This document shows, one piece after another, positions 20,474 to 29,363 of a DNA stretch of 64,000 nt; within the stretch, counting starts at the first letter, position 1; each line of letters opens with the position of its first letter. A program made the translations under genes and the position numbers. Origin of the DNA: Aerococcaceae bacterium NML190073 (GTDB lineage Bacteria > Bacillota > Bacilli > Lactobacillales > Aerococcaceae). The DNA is taken from NCBI GenBank assembly GCA_026131555.1, contig JAMXJH010000009.1, positions 22,828 through 86,827 of the forward strand. Reading direction: 5' to 3'. The notes beneath the pieces were generated by a model. That model was not told the DNA's origin. It ran no database searches and saw only the letters and a list, made by a program, of their open reading frames with translations.

Positions 20474-22648
20474 CTAGTTCGCTGATTTGCCTTTTGTCGG
20501 GAAGAGGCGTTTCAAGCCGATACGTCCGGTTTGGCGGTCGAGTTGGATGACTTCCACGTCAACGATGTCGCCGACCGATACGGCTTCGAGCGGATGTTTG
20601 ATGTATTGCTTCGAGAGTTTCGATACATGAATCAATCCGTCTTGTTTGACACCGATGTCGACAAAGGCGCCGAAGTCCACAACGTTGCGGACAGCACCTT
20701 GCAATTGCATGCCGACTTCCAAATCGTCCATTGACATGACATCTTCACGAAGTATCGGTGTCGGTTGCGCTTCACGAATATCGTGTAAAGGATGTTTCAA
20801 TCCTTCAATAATATCGGCAACCGTTTCAGCACCGACATTAAGTTGCTGCGCAACTTGCTTCGGTTGCAGTAAAGCCAATTGTTCCACCGCATGGTCAGAG
20901 CCAATCTCCTCGACACTCACTTGTGCCACTTGCAAAATATCGCCGGCAATATGATAGCTTTCCGGGTGAATGCCGGTTTGGTCAAGCGGGTTATCCCCGC
21001 CGACAATCCGTAAGAAGCCGACTGCTTGCTCGTATGTTTTCGGTCCTAAGCGTTTGACTTTCTTAATTTGTTCACGGGAATTGAAGCGCCCCAATTCGTC
21101 ACGCAGTTGAATGACATTTTTGGCGGTGGCGGCGGTTAAGCCGGATACGTGCTGTAATAATGACACGCTTGCCGTGTTGATGTCGACGCCGACTTGGTTG
21201 ACCGTTGTATTGACGACGAAATCGAGTTCTTCGGTCAGTAGTTTCTGTGCGACATCATGCTGATACTGCCCCACACCCATTGATTTCGGGTCAATCTTAA
21301 TCAATTCTGCCAGTGGGTCTTGCAAACGGCGGGCGATGCTGACCGCACTGCGCTCTTCCACTTGGAAATCAGGAAACTCTTCGCGTGCCAATTCGCTCGC
21401 GCTGTAGACGGAAGCGCCCGCTTCGTTGACAACGAGGAATTGTACTTTGCGATCGAGTGTCTTAATCAGTTCCGCGACAAATTGTTCGGATTCTCGGCTC
21501 GCTGTTCCGTTCCCAATCGCAATCACGTCTACTTGGTATTGTTCCACTAATTGACGCAACTCGCTCAATGCCGCCTCTCGTTTATGTTGCGGTGCCGGTT
21601 TGTGCGGATAAATGACGCCTTTGTCCAATACCCGTCCGGTTTCGTTAATAATTGCCAACTTACAGCCTGTTCGATATGCCGGGTCAAAGCCGAGGACGAT
21701 TTTTCCTTTGAGCGGCGGTGTTAATAGGAGATTGCGCAAGTTTTCGCTGAATACTTGAATCGCTTGCTTGTCGGCATTCTCTGTGGCTTCATTGCGCAAT
21801 TCACGTTCAATCGCCGGTGCGATAAAGCGTTTATAGCCGTCTTCAATCGCTCGTTCTACCAATTGGCGTTTGTCGTTCGGCAAATCTTGCTCAATGAAGC
21901 GTTTGGTCAAGTAATTTAAGACGGGCGCTTCGTCCATGACAATCTTAATTGATAGAACGCCTTCTTTCTCCGCGCGGTTCATCGCTAATGTGCGGTGCGC
22001 GGCAAGGTTGGCTAATTTCTCGCGGTGTTCATAGTACATCCGATACACTTGCTGTTCGTCCAAGTCAGCATCTTTGAGCGTCGATTGAATTTCGCCATTG
22101 TAGCGGGCGTATTTGCGAATGAATTCACGGTAAGCAGCATTATCCGATACTCGCTGTGCCAAAATTTCGTGCGCACCTTGAAGCGCTTCTTCGCCGGTCG
22201 GCACTTGCTCGCCTACAAACTGCTCTGCGTATGTCGCAATGGACGTATTCTCTGCTGATAATAGCCAGTCCGCTAATGGTTCCAAGCCGTTCTCAATCGC
22301 AATCATGGCTTTCGTACGACGTTTCTGCTTATACGGGCGGTATATATCTTCGACTTGTTGCAAAGTTGTTGCTTTATTGATTTGTGCTACCAGTTCATCG
22401 GTCAATTTATCTTGTTCGGCAATGAGACGCGTCACTTCTTCTTTGCGTCCTGCCAATTGCGTCATGTAATGGTGGCGCTGTTCAATCGCATGAATTTGTA
22501 CTTCGTCCAATGCACCGGTTACTTCTTTACGGTAACGGGCGATGAATGGAATCGTGTTTCCTTCTGCCAATAAGGCTAGAGTTGCTTCTACTTGCTTTAA
22601 GGGAATGTTCAGTTCCTGCGCGACTTGCTCTACTAAATGTTGTTCCAT
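20474..22648 (-). CDS. tex: Tex-family transcription accessory protein
   Basis: 724 aa, standard length. In order: an N-terminal helical region (LTLLAEGNTIPFIARYRKE), a YqgF/RNase H-like domain (LGFDPAYRTGCKLAIIN near residue 320), tandem helix-hairpin-helix segments (NTASVSLLQHVSGL and FLRIVGG), and a C-terminal S1 domain (GMQLQGAVRNVVDFGAFVDIG). A nucleic-acid-binding scaffold linked to transcription and, in some species, toxin expression. It starts 2 nt after the stop of the phosphatase gene upstream, so both share an mRNA. Confidence 0.96.
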   Translation of the reverse strand: MEQHLVEQVAQELNIPLKQVEATLALLAEGNTIPFIARYRKEVTGALDEVQIHAIEQRHHYMTQLAGRKEEVTRLIAEQDKLTDELVAQINKATTLQQVEDIYRPYKQKRRTKAMIAIENGLEPLADWLLSAENTSIATYAEQFVGEQVPTGEEALQGAHEILAQRVSDNAAYREFIRKYARYNGEIQSTLKDADLDEQQVYRMYYEHREKLANLAAHRTLAMNRAEKEGVLSIKIVMDEAPVLNYLTKRFIEQDLPNDKRQLVERAIEDGYKRFIAPAIERELRNEATENADKQAIQVFSENLRNLLLTPPLKGKIVLGFDPAYRTGCKLAIINETGRVLDKGVIYPHKPAPQHKREAALSELRQLVEQYQVDVIAIGNGTASRESEQFVAELIKTLDRKVQFLVVNEAGASVYSASELAREEFPDFQVEERSAVSIARRLQDPLAELIKIDPKSMGVGQYQHDVAQKLLTEELDFVVNTTVNQVGVDINTASVSLLQHVSGLTAATAKNVIQLRDELGRFNSREQIKKVKRLGPKTYEQAVGFLRIVGGDNPLDQTGIHPESYHIAGDILQVAQVSVEEIGSDHAVEQLALLQPKQVAQQLNVGAETVADIIEGLKHPLHDIREAQPTPILREDVMSMDDLEVGMQLQGAVRNVVDFGAFVDIGVKQDGLIHVSKLSKQYIKHPLEAVSVGDIVDVEVIQLDRQTGRIGLKRLFPTKGKSAN

Positions 22649-22650
22649 AA

Positions 22651-23352
22651 TTAACTCCCCACTGTATAACTTTCTAGAATATGTGCTGCATCGATGACGA
22701 CTGCATGTAGGACACCACCATAAACCGCACCGCCGTCAATGCCGTGCTTACCGTCAGAATGCCAAATACTTTTTTGGCTTGGGTCGCCGTGCAATGCCAT
22801 AACAGGTGTATGTCCGAAGATAAATTCGCGTCCGGTTCGATTCGGCGCCTGGTGAAAAGGCTCGCGAATCCAGATGAAATCACGTTGGATTGACCGGCGC
22901 CAATCGTCCAATTCTAAATCCACGCCGGCGTGTGAAATGACAAAGTTACCGAATTCCGTATAAAGCGGCAACTGCTCAATCCACGGGCGTAGCCACGGCT
23001 GTGTAGCATTCAGCTCATCGGCAATGGAGGTGGCGCTCATGCCTTCAATCGAATGTCCGAGCAATTCCGTTATCGTCGTTGTCCCACCGTTGCGCTCATA
23101 GCGTCCGTAATACGTTTCCGGGTCGATTAAAGTTTCCCATAGCATCGCTTCGTGGTTACCTCTCAGACAAATTGCGCCGTGTTCTGCCTGCAAATGGCGC
23201 ACGCATTCTAAGACAGCTAACGAATTCGGTCCTCGATCGATTAAATCGCCGACGAATATTAGCTGTTGAGTCGCTCGTTGCCAATGTGTCAATAATTCCT
23301 CCAACATCTCAAACATTCCATGCACATCGCCGACAACAAATGCTTGCTTCAT
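22651..23352 (-). CDS. PPP-family metallophosphoesterase (PrpE/ApaH-like)
   Basis: 233 aa from ATG at 23352 behind AAAGGAGG. Motifs of the PPP superfamily: GDVHG near residue 8, GDLIDRGP near 40, GNHEAM near 75, SHAGVD and FGHTPV. Relatives hydrolyse phosphoprotein Ser/Thr/Tyr phosphate or diadenosine tetraphosphate; the sequence cannot separate these. Two metal ions are expected in the active site. Cotranscribed with tex. A distantly related phosphoesterase lies on the mobile element at 54959. Confidence 0.9.
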   Translation of the reverse strand: MKQAFVVGDVHGMFEMLEELLTHWQRATQQLIFVGDLIDRGPNSLAVLECVRHLQAEHGAICLRGNHEAMLWETLIDPETYYGRYERNGGTTTITELLGHSIEGMSATSIADELNATQPWLRPWIEQLPLYTEFGNFVISHAGVDLELDDWRRSIQRDFIWIREPFHQAPNRTGREFIFGHTPVMALHGDPSQKSIWHSDGKHGIDGGAVYGGVLHAVVIDAAHILESYTVGS

Positions 23353-23445
23353 GGCAATTCCTCCTTTCATTTGTCGTTCGCTACTATGTATTATAGCATG
23401 CTTTGCTACCATTCGCACGTAATCCTATGTCACTCCTGCCAAAAA

Positions 23446-23459
23446 CACGAACGTTCGTG
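23446..23459. promoter_or_regulatory. PurR-like palindrome upstream of the purine permease
   Basis: Perfect 14-bp palindrome CACGAACGTTCGTG flanked by AAAAA. It contains two convergent CGAAC half-sites like the PurR boxes of Bacillus, Lactococcus and Enterococcus. It ends 31 nt upstream of the -35 box. Confidence 0.65.
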
Positions 23460-23490
23460 AGTTTTATTGTAAATAAGTTCATTGTTTTTG

Positions 23491-23518
23491 TTGAAACTTA
23501 TGTATTTCATGCTATACT
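23491..23518 (+). promoter_or_regulatory. Promoter of the purine permease
   Basis: TTGAAA at 23491-23496, 16-nt spacer, TATACT at 23513-23518 with TGC before it. Start codon 33 nt downstream, too short for a purine riboswitch. Confidence 0.75.
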
Positions 23519-23550
23519 AAAGACTCACATTATTAAAAGGAGGATTCATT

Positions 23551-25005
23551 TTGGATCATTTTTTCAAGCTCAAAGAGCATCGTACATCTGTAGGAACAGA
23601 AATTATTGCAGGGATTACAACGTTTTTGGCGATGTCGTATATCGTTTTCGTTAATCCGTCGATTTTGTCATTGGCAGGTATGCCCAGCCAAGCGGTTTTC
23701 TTAGCAACTATCTTCGCAGCGGCGGTATCAACCTTCATCATGGGCGTTTTTGCGAACGTTCCGTATGCATTAGCACCGGGTATGGGCTTAAACGCCTTCT
23801 TCACTTATACAGTTTGCTTCGGTTTAGGTTTCACTTGGCAACAAGCGTTAGCAATGGTATTCCTCTGCGGCATTATTAACATCTTAATTACCGTTACCAA
23901 AGTGCGCAAATTATTGATTGTATCGATTCCGGAATCTTTACAGCACGCTATTTCAGCGGGTATCGGTGTTTTCATTGCGTATATCGGCGTCAAAAACGCC
24001 CAGTTCTTATCGTTCACCACTGACGGATTCAATATCGTTGCTATCAATGGTGCTGCGCCGACGACAGCGTACCCGGACGGCATTCATGCAGTTGTATCGA
24101 ACAGTGGTATCATTCCCGAATTAGTGAACTTTACTTCACCGGAAGCTTTACTAGCGTTAATCGGTTTAGCGGTGACGATTATTCTAATGGTTCGCAACGT
24201 CAAAGGTGCTTTGTTAATCGGAATCATTGTATCCACATTATTGGCAATCCCGTTCGGTTTATTAGACCTTTCTGCTTTAGGTGCCGCTGAGAACTCTTTA
24301 GGCAGTGCGTTTGCAGACTTGCAAGAAACGATGTTCGTCATCTTCAAACCGGAAGGTTTACCTTCTTTATTCGCTGATTTGACGAAACTCCCGTTAGTGT
24401 TGATGACGATTTTTGCATTTAGCTTGTCGGACATCTTCGATACAATCGGAACTTTCGTTGGGACAGGTCGTCGCACAGGTATTTTCTCACAAGAAGACGA
24501 AGATGCTTTACAGAACAGCTCCGGCTTCAGCTCCAAAATGGATCGCGCCCTCTTCGGCGATTCAATCGGCACATTGATTGGCGCCTTGTTCGGAACGTCG
24601 AATACAACAACATATATCGAATCGGCAGCTGGCATTGGTGTCGGCGGACGTACAGGCTTAACGTCGGTTGTGACTGCCGCATTGTTCATCTTAACAATGT
24701 TTATCGCACCAATCGTCGGCTTAGTTCCGGCAGCAGCAACTGCTCCGGCACTGATTATCGTCGGCGTGTTGATGATGGCATCGTTCAAGGACATTAACTG
24801 GACGGATTTCGCAGAAGCTACACCGGCATTCTTCGCTTCCGTTTTCATGGGATTTGCGTATTCTATTTCATACGGAATCGCTGCCGGGTTCATCACATAT
24901 GCACTGATTAAAGTCGTACAAGGCAAAGCAAAAGACGTGCATCCTGTCTTATGGATTTCTGTTATCCTGTTCGTCTTAAACTTTATGATTATGGCAACTA
25001 TTTAA
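23551..25005 (+). CDS. NCS2 purine permease (PbuG/PbuO type)
   Basis: 484 aa, starting at TTG 23551 behind AAAGGAGG. It is a polytopic membrane protein with 12 or more helices. It has the AzgA/PbuG-type sequence: LAMSYIVFVNPSIL at the N-terminus, APGMGLNAFFTY near residue 75, SLSDIFDTIGT near 294 and GTSNTTTYIESAAGI near 350, the last two lining the substrate site. It imports hypoxanthine/guanine or adenine with protons. Its substrate can feed hpt at 8981. The PurR-like site and absence of a riboswitch suggest repressor control. Exact base preference cannot be read. Confidence 0.93.
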   Translation: MDHFFKLKEHRTSVGTEIIAGITTFLAMSYIVFVNPSILSLAGMPSQAVFLATIFAAAVSTFIMGVFANVPYALAPGMGLNAFFTYTVCFGLGFTWQQALAMVFLCGIINILITVTKVRKLLIVSIPESLQHAISAGIGVFIAYIGVKNAQFLSFTTDGFNIVAINGAAPTTAYPDGIHAVVSNSGIIPELVNFTSPEALLALIGLAVTIILMVRNVKGALLIGIIVSTLLAIPFGLLDLSALGAAENSLGSAFADLQETMFVIFKPEGLPSLFADLTKLPLVLMTIFAFSLSDIFDTIGTFVGTGRRTGIFSQEDEDALQNSSGFSSKMDRALFGDSIGTLIGALFGTSNTTTYIESAAGIGVGGRTGLTSVVTAALFILTMFIAPIVGLVPAAATAPALIIVGVLMMASFKDINWTDFAEATPAFFASVFMGFAYSISYGIAAGFITYALIKVVQGKAKDVHPVLWISVILFVLNFMIMATI

Positions 25006-25022
25006 TCAGATTCGCCACAAAG

Positions 25023-25047
25023 CGCTCCTCGTTCAGAGGGGCGTTTT
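25023..25047 (+). terminator. Permease terminator
   Basis: 8-bp stem CGCTCCTC/GAGGGGCG (one G-T pair) with a 5-nt loop followed by TTTT. Confidence 0.7.
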
Positions 25048-25120
25048 GCTATGGAGAATCGCTATTTGTTGCGCAATATGCTATACTGTTGCTACCAACA
25101 ACATATAATGAGGTGATTAC

Positions 25121-25669
25121 ATGCAACGTGCATTGATTCATATTGACTATACGAACGATTTTGTCGCGACAGACGGAAAACTCACCTGTGGTGAACCCGG
25201 TCAGGCAATCTATCGGAAGGTGTACGACCTGACACGTCAATTCCACGAAGCAGGCGACTTTATCGCCTTTACCATTGACTGCCACCGCCAAAATGACCCC
25301 TTCCACCCCGAAACGAAACTGTTCCCACCTCACAACATTCAAGGAACAAGCGGTCGATATTTATACGGCGAACTGGAAACTTATTACCAATCTATCAAGG
25401 ATGAACCGAATGTGTATTATACCGACAAGACACGCTACTCCGCTTTTGCCGGAACGGATTTGGAAATCAAATTGCGCGAGCGTGGCATTACAGAACTGCA
25501 CTTAGTCGGCGTTTGCACGGATATTTGCGTCCTGCATACTGCCGTTGATGCTTACAACAAAGGGTTTCAACTCGTTATCCACCGAGATGCCGTTGCCAGC
25601 TTCAACCCTGCCGGACACGAATGGGCATTGCAACATTTCCAACACACCCTCGGTGCAACCGTTCTATAA
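25121..25669 (+). CDS. pncA: Isochorismatase-fold amidohydrolase, probable nicotinamidase
   Basis: 182 aa. The catalytic triad of the family is visible: Asp in HIDYTNDF (residue 9), Lys near 103 in YYTDKTRYSAF and nucleophile Cys in VGVCTDICV (about 132). Metal ligand region FTIDCHRQNDPFHPE. Nicotinamidase converts nicotinamide to nicotinic acid for NAD salvage. The DYxNDF and DxHxxxDPxHPE-like stretches match PncA better than other cysteine hydrolases. Weak ribosome binding site GAGGTG. Single gene ending in a bidirectional terminator. Confidence 0.85.
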   Translation: MQRALIHIDYTNDFVATDGKLTCGEPGQAIYRKVYDLTRQFHEAGDFIAFTIDCHRQNDPFHPETKLFPPHNIQGTSGRYLYGELETYYQSIKDEPNVYYTDKTRYSAFAGTDLEIKLRERGITELHLVGVCTDICVLHTAVDAYNKGFQLVIHRDAVASFNPAGHEWALQHFQHTLGATVL

Positions 25670-25676
25670 TAAAAAA

Positions 25677-25718
25677 TCCTTATCCATTCGGCAACCGAAA
25701 CGGATAAGGAATTTTTTT
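25677..25718. terminator. Bidirectional terminator
   Basis: 9-bp stem TCCTTATCC/GGATAAGGA with A run on the left and T run on the right. Serves pncA and the convergent membrane-protein gene. Confidence 0.9.
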
Positions 25719-25720
25719 GC

Positions 25721-26260
25721 TTAAGGCATTGGTGCAGGTGGTGTATTGGAAACGAGTTGCGCAATTCCCCAGCGAATCAATTCATTCAATGCAAAGATAA
25801 TGACGCCACTTAGTACAGCTTGCTTCACGCTAATTCGTTTGCCGGACACGAGCAACGCACAATAGCCGGCAACAATAATTACCCCGAAGACGAGCGGAAT
25901 GATGAAGGCATGCTCCGTAAAGAACGCCACACCGAAAGCTGTTTCCAAACCTAGACTCAGCACGTTGATGATAAAGACCATAATCGTCATGTAGAACAGG
26001 CTCACCCCATAAGAAAACTGGCTTTCTGCCGCTACGACACTGACAATCACCTTATTGATGAATGCCGGAAGCGCAATTGCCAGTAATATGCCGACGAAGC
26101 CCCCCACTGCTGTCATTATGTAAAGTGACGGTCCAACTTCCACTCCTGCCATCGGAGGCATTTGTGAAATTGCAATAACTGCTCTAACAACCGCCAAGAT
26201 TAACATACCCAACAATAATACCGCTGTCCAAATTTTCGTTTCTTTTGTTAATTTTTCCAT
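25721..26260 (-). CDS. Integral membrane protein, unknown function
   Basis: 179 aa with five hydrophobic helices (about residues 12-30, 48-68, 83-104, 112-133, 145-165). Two possible sharp turns are seen at the proline-rich segments. A basic N-terminus (MEKLTKETK) and short C-terminus NTPPAPMP suggest N-in topology. No motif was recognised; a Yip1-like or DUF-type membrane protein is possible. Standalone gene ending at the bidirectional terminator shared with pncA. No functional claim. Confidence 0.75.
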   Translation of the reverse strand: MEKLTKETKIWTAVLLLGMLILAVVRAVIAISQMPPMAGVEVGPSLYIMTAVGGFVGILLAIALPAFINKVIVSVVAAESQFSYGVSLFYMTIMVFIINVLSLGLETAFGVAFFTEHAFIIPLVFGVIIVAGYCALLVSGKRISVKQAVLSGVIIFALNELIRWGIAQLVSNTPPAPMP

Positions 26261-26339
26261 TTATATCCACATCCTTTCTACATTATTATACAATATAAGA
26301 AATAAGGTTTGAATCTATTTTTTCTGCACCTTTGGCTAT

Positions 26340-26876
26340 TTAATCTTCCAAAGGTACCTGTTTAATTTTGTCCCGAGTTATATGGTAGTATGCAACGACA
26401 AATAATATAGTCCCTATCATCGCTCCTATGAATCCACGCACCCAGCTAGCCATTTCGAATAAGGGTTCATTAAACAATAACCGCATTCCCACATTATTCC
26501 CCAGTAACATTATAAAGAAAAAGATAAAACCTTTCTTCATCGTTTGGCGCTTTAGCTGCTGTAATGCCTGTTTATGTTCCTCTCGCGTTTCCAACTCTGT
26601 ATCAAGGATGTTATTTTTTTGGATACAGAAATAGACAATTAAAATATTCAGTGTTAGCAGTCCAAATAATAATATAGTGCTAAACGAGAATTGATTGTGC
26701 CAACTATCATAGACCACTCCAGCTATTGTCAGAATTGGTAACAGTACGTAGGTTGTATACACGCTCATCTTAGCTAGTACTTTTTGTATATAAGCACTCT
26801 GAAACTCATCTAGCTTATGCTCATTTGTCCAAGTTTCTGTGACATATTTCCACAACAAATTATCTATTTTTTTCAT
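26340..26876 (-). CDS. DUF3278-like membrane protein
   Basis: 178 aa from ATG at 26876, seven bases after AAGGAG (an ATG at 26882 abuts that site). Four hydrophobic helices in two pairs (about 40-75 and 115-165) are separated by a charged cytoplasmic loop rich in Glu, Gln and Lys. Layout and pairing with a small XRE regulator agree with the DUF3278 family of Lactobacillales, whose role is unknown. The start overlaps the end of the regulator gene by 17 nt, so the pair is translationally coupled and probably works together. Confidence 0.7.
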   Translation of the reverse strand: MKKIDNLLWKYVTETWTNEHKLDEFQSAYIQKVLAKMSVYTTYVLLPILTIAGVVYDSWHNQFSFSTILLFGLLTLNILIVYFCIQKNNILDTELETREEHKQALQQLKRQTMKKGFIFFFIMLLGNNVGMRLLFNEPLFEMASWVRGFIGAMIGTILFVVAYYHITRDKIKQVPLED

Positions 26877-27099
26877 TGCCATTCTCCTTTATATCTTTTT
26901 GGTTTAACTCTTCCACTTCCCAAAACAGAGCATTTAAGTCTGTTTGTAACGCTTTTGCCAATTTAATACATAGATCCAACGATGGATTGTATTTATTATT
27001 CTCAATGAGATTGATTGTTTGACGTGCGACATCAATTTCTTTGGCTAACGTCATTTGCGACCAGCCTCGCGCGATTCGAAATTCTTTCACACGGTTCAC
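26860..27099 (-). CDS. XRE-family HTH regulator
   Basis: 79 aa, GTG start at 27099 eight bases after AAGGAG. The Cro/C1 helix-turn-helix spans about residues 4-58 (IARGWSQMTLAKEIDVARQT for helices 1-3). It is followed by KALQTDLNALFWEVEE, the tail typical of the compact YgzD-like regulators paired with membrane proteins. Two similar dyads flank its promoter, so autoregulation is likely. Coupled to the downstream DUF3278-like gene. Confidence 0.92.
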   Translation of the reverse strand: MNRVKEFRIARGWSQMTLAKEIDVARQTINLIENNKYNPSLDLCIKLAKALQTDLNALFWEVEELNQKDIKENGNEKNR

Positions 27100-27119
27100 A
27101 AAACCACTCCTTTCTATAT

Positions 27120-27179
27120 GTCATATATATTTGACTAAATTGTATATCTTTCTTTTCTGTTTGTCAACTATATGTGACA
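27120..27179 (-). promoter_or_regulatory. Promoter with two operator-like dyads for the XRE unit
   Basis: On the minus strand TTGACA, 17-nt spacer, TACAAT. One dyad lies downstream of the -10 (GTCA...TGAC, 27120-27135). A second overlaps the -35 (TGTCA at 27162-27166 and TGACA at 27175-27179). Both have an ATATA-rich centre and similar arm sequence, suggesting one dimeric repressor binding twice. Confidence 0.65.
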
Positions 27180-27253
27180 CTTTTTAGAAAAATTTGCCTT
27201 TTTTGCTGATTAGTAGTAAGTTAATGGTAAATCAATTAAAGGAGTGGATCGTT

Positions 27254-27703
27254 ATGGCATTCGGTTTGGGCAATTTAGTACAAGGTTTAATGGGCAACTT
27301 CAGTGAGCAATCGCCCGAGAAATTGCAAGCAGATTACCAAGATTACTTAATGGCAGATGAAACCGTCCAATCCGGTTACACATTGATTCGCGATGCGATT
27401 ATTTTTACCAATCGCCGCTTATTATTCATCGACCGACAAGGCGCTACCGGCAAAAAAACCGCCCTCAAATCCATCTACTTGATGAATATTGTGGACGTTG
27501 ATGTGGAAACTGCCGGCATGGGAATTGATGACAGTCAAATTACCATTACCTACTTAAAGAATGTTAAGTTGTTCTCACATCACGAGGAATCGGCAACACT
27601 CTTATTGGAGTTCCCTAAATCCGCTGATGTACTTGCCTTATATCGTTTCTTATTGGAATTGGCCTACGAGAACCGCCTACGCATCAATCAGAAACATCAC
27701 TAA
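27254..27703 (+). CDS. PH-domain protein (YvbH/YyaB-like)
   Basis: 149 aa from ATG at 27254 behind AAAGGAG. A bacterial PH-like fold covers most of the protein: YTLIRDAIIFTNRRLLFIDR at about 41-60 and a long C-terminal amphipathic helix (LALYRFLLELAYENRL). Such cytoplasmic proteins are common in Bacilli and have no established function. Transcribed away from the XRE unit; ends at a strong bidirectional terminator shared with nox. Confidence 0.8.
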   Translation: MAFGLGNLVQGLMGNFSEQSPEKLQADYQDYLMADETVQSGYTLIRDAIIFTNRRLLFIDRQGATGKKTALKSIYLMNIVDVDVETAGMGIDDSQITITYLKNVKLFSHHEESATLLLEFPKSADVLALYRFLLELAYENRLRINQKHH

Positions 27704-27710
27704 TACAATA

Positions 27711-27749
27711 CACAAAAACAGCAGGTGTTTCCGCCCTGCTGTTTTTGTG
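27711..27749. terminator. Bidirectional terminator between PH protein and nox
   Basis: 15-bp perfect stem, CACAAAAACAGCAGG with its complement, and a 9-nt loop. Long A and T tracts lie inside the stem on both sides. Confidence 0.92.
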
Positions 27750-27755
27750 TGTAAA

Positions 27756-29123
27756 TTATTCGGCTGTGATTGCCGCCATTGTAATGTAGTTGTATGGCTT
27801 GTTGAAGTGCGGTAAGAAGAAGATATCCAATAAAGCTAAGCGCTCGATTGTTACTTTCTCTTGGATAGCTAATGAGAACATGTGGATTCCCATTGACATA
27901 TCTTCTTTAGAAGCCATTTGTGCACCTAATACAACGCGTGTATCTTTATCATAAACGATACGTAATTTCACTTCGTGGTTGTCGTGCTCCATGAATTCCG
28001 GTTTTTGCAAGTCAGAGAAGTCTGTTGCAACCGCATTGTAGCCGGCGCGTTTTGCTTTCTCTAATGTTAAACCGGTTGAAACCATCTTCAAGTCATAAAT
28101 GGAAATACCGTTTGAACCTTGAACACCGATCGATTCCAATTCAGTACCGCACGCATTGTGTGCGCCGACAATTCCTGAACGAACCGCATTCGTTGCCAAT
28201 GCGATATAGTTTGTATCATTGATTGAGTTGTCGTATACCGTTGCGCAGTCACCGATTGCGTATACATCTGGCAAGCTTGTTTGTTGTTGTTTATTAACTA
28301 AGAATGCACCGTTGCGGAACAATTCCAATTTACCGTTTGCCAATGCTGTGTTTGGACGGAAACCAACTGCTAAGATAACCATATCAACTTCGAAAGTTTC
28401 TTTGTCTGTTACTAAGCGTTCTACCTTGCCGTCACCTTCAACCGCTTGTACTGTTTGACCGAATGCTAAGCGAATGCCGTGGTCTTCCAAGTTTTTGTTC
28501 ATCAATGCCGTGAATTCCGGATCATAGTAACCGCCTAAGCTTGTTTGTGCGATATCGACTAGTGTTACTTCTTTGCCTAAACGCTCAAAAGCTTCTGCCA
28601 ATTCCACTCCGATGTAACCTGCACCGACAACAGCAACGCGTTTGATGTCCGGATTTTCTAATTTTTCGATGACTTCTGCAGAGTTTTGATACAATTTAAC
28701 GAATTGCAAGTTCTCTAATGTTGCTTTGAATTCACGTGTGCCTTCTACTAATTCTACACCCTTGATTGGCGGAATAATTGGTTGTGAACCTGTTGCAAAA
28801 ATTAATTTATCGTAAGATTCCACGTGTTTTTCGCCGTTCAACAATACGTGAACCTCTTTCTTATCGAAGTCTACGTGTTCAACCGGTGCGTTCATGTGAA
28901 CTTTTGCACCTGCGGCTTCTAATTTTTCTTTGTTAGAATAGAACAAACCTTCCGGTCCGGCAATTTGTTTACCAATCCACAAAGCCATGCCACATCCTAA
29001 GAATGAAATGTTAGAGTTTTGGTCGAACACAACGATTTCGTTATCTGTTCCATAATTCGCCAACATTGTGTTAATACATGCTGTTCCTGCGTGGTTTGCG
29101 CCCACTACTACAATTTTGCTCAT
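27756..29123 (-). CDS. nox: NADH oxidase, water-forming (FAD, Cys-sulfenate type)
   Basis: 455 aa from ATG at 29123. N-terminal FAD Rossmann motif [12 protein letters not shown], redox-active Cys in [12 protein letters not shown] near residue 42, NAD Rossmann motif [19 protein letters not shown] near 160, and the FAD-binding YAIGDC. The single active Cys and HAG motif fit Nox2/NoxE, which reduces oxygen to water with NADH, regenerating NAD in aerated lactic-acid bacteria. The ribosome binding site AAAGGCAGG is rather far and weak. The promoter overlaps a Rex-like box, consistent with NADH control. CoA-disulfide reductase relatives are at 39-42 kb. Confidence 0.94.
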   Translation of the reverse strand: MSKIVVVGANHAGTACINTMLANYGTDNEIVVFDQNSNISFLGCGMALWIGKQIAGPEGLFYSNKEKLEAAGAKVHMNAPVEHVDFDKKEVHVLLNGEKHVESYDKLIFATGSQPIIPPIKGVELVEGTREFKATLENLQFVKLYQNSAEVIEKLENPDIKRVAVVGAGYIGVELAEAFERLGKEVTLVDIAQTSLGGYYDPEFTALMNKNLEDHGIRLAFGQTVQAVEGDGKVERLVTDKETFEVDMVILAVGFRPNTALANGKLELFRNGAFLVNKQQQTSLPDVYAIGDCATVYDNSINDTNYIALATNAVRSGIVGAHNACGTELESIGVQGSNGISIYDLKMVSTGLTLEKAKRAGYNAVATDFSDLQKPEFMEHDNHEVKLRIVYDKDTRVVLGAQMASKEDMSMGIHMFSLAIQEKVTIERLALLDIFFLPHFNKPYNYITMAAITAE

Positions 29124-29159
29124 GCAATAATGCCTGCCTTTCATTTTGTAAAATATCAA

Positions 29160-29177
29160 GGGTGAAATCCCTCACAA
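29160..29177. promoter_or_regulatory. Rex-like operator at nox
   Basis: On the minus strand TTGTGA-GGGATT-TCACCC, 10 of 12 defined positions of the Rex consensus. It lies immediately downstream of the nox -10 box, where a repressor would block transcription. Confidence 0.65.
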
Positions 29178-29182
29178 AAAGT

Positions 29183-29211
29183 ACTATACCATATTGCTTA
29201 AGCGGTTTCAA
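29183..29211 (-). promoter_or_regulatory. nox promoter
   Basis: TTGAAA (29206-29211), 17-nt spacer, TATAGT (29183-29188) with TGG before it (extended -10). Confidence 0.8.
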
Positions 29212-29363
29212 CAACTGTTATAGCAAATTCTACAAAGTGTGTTAATTCACAAGGGGATATGTTATACTTCTGATGGCGCAAAGATATTTTACCCTTTGTG
29301 CAAAGCATCTTTGCTTGGCGGGATAAAGTAATTAAGATAGGATAAATCCGAGGAGGAACGACG

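Noticed and set aside
23419..23550. Purine riboswitch for the permease
   Set aside because: The promoter lies 33 nt from the start codon, leaving no room for an aptamer.
24084..24926. A 280-aa minus-strand frame opposite the purine permease
   Set aside because: It mirrors the permease codon pattern, has no ribosome binding site and no motif.
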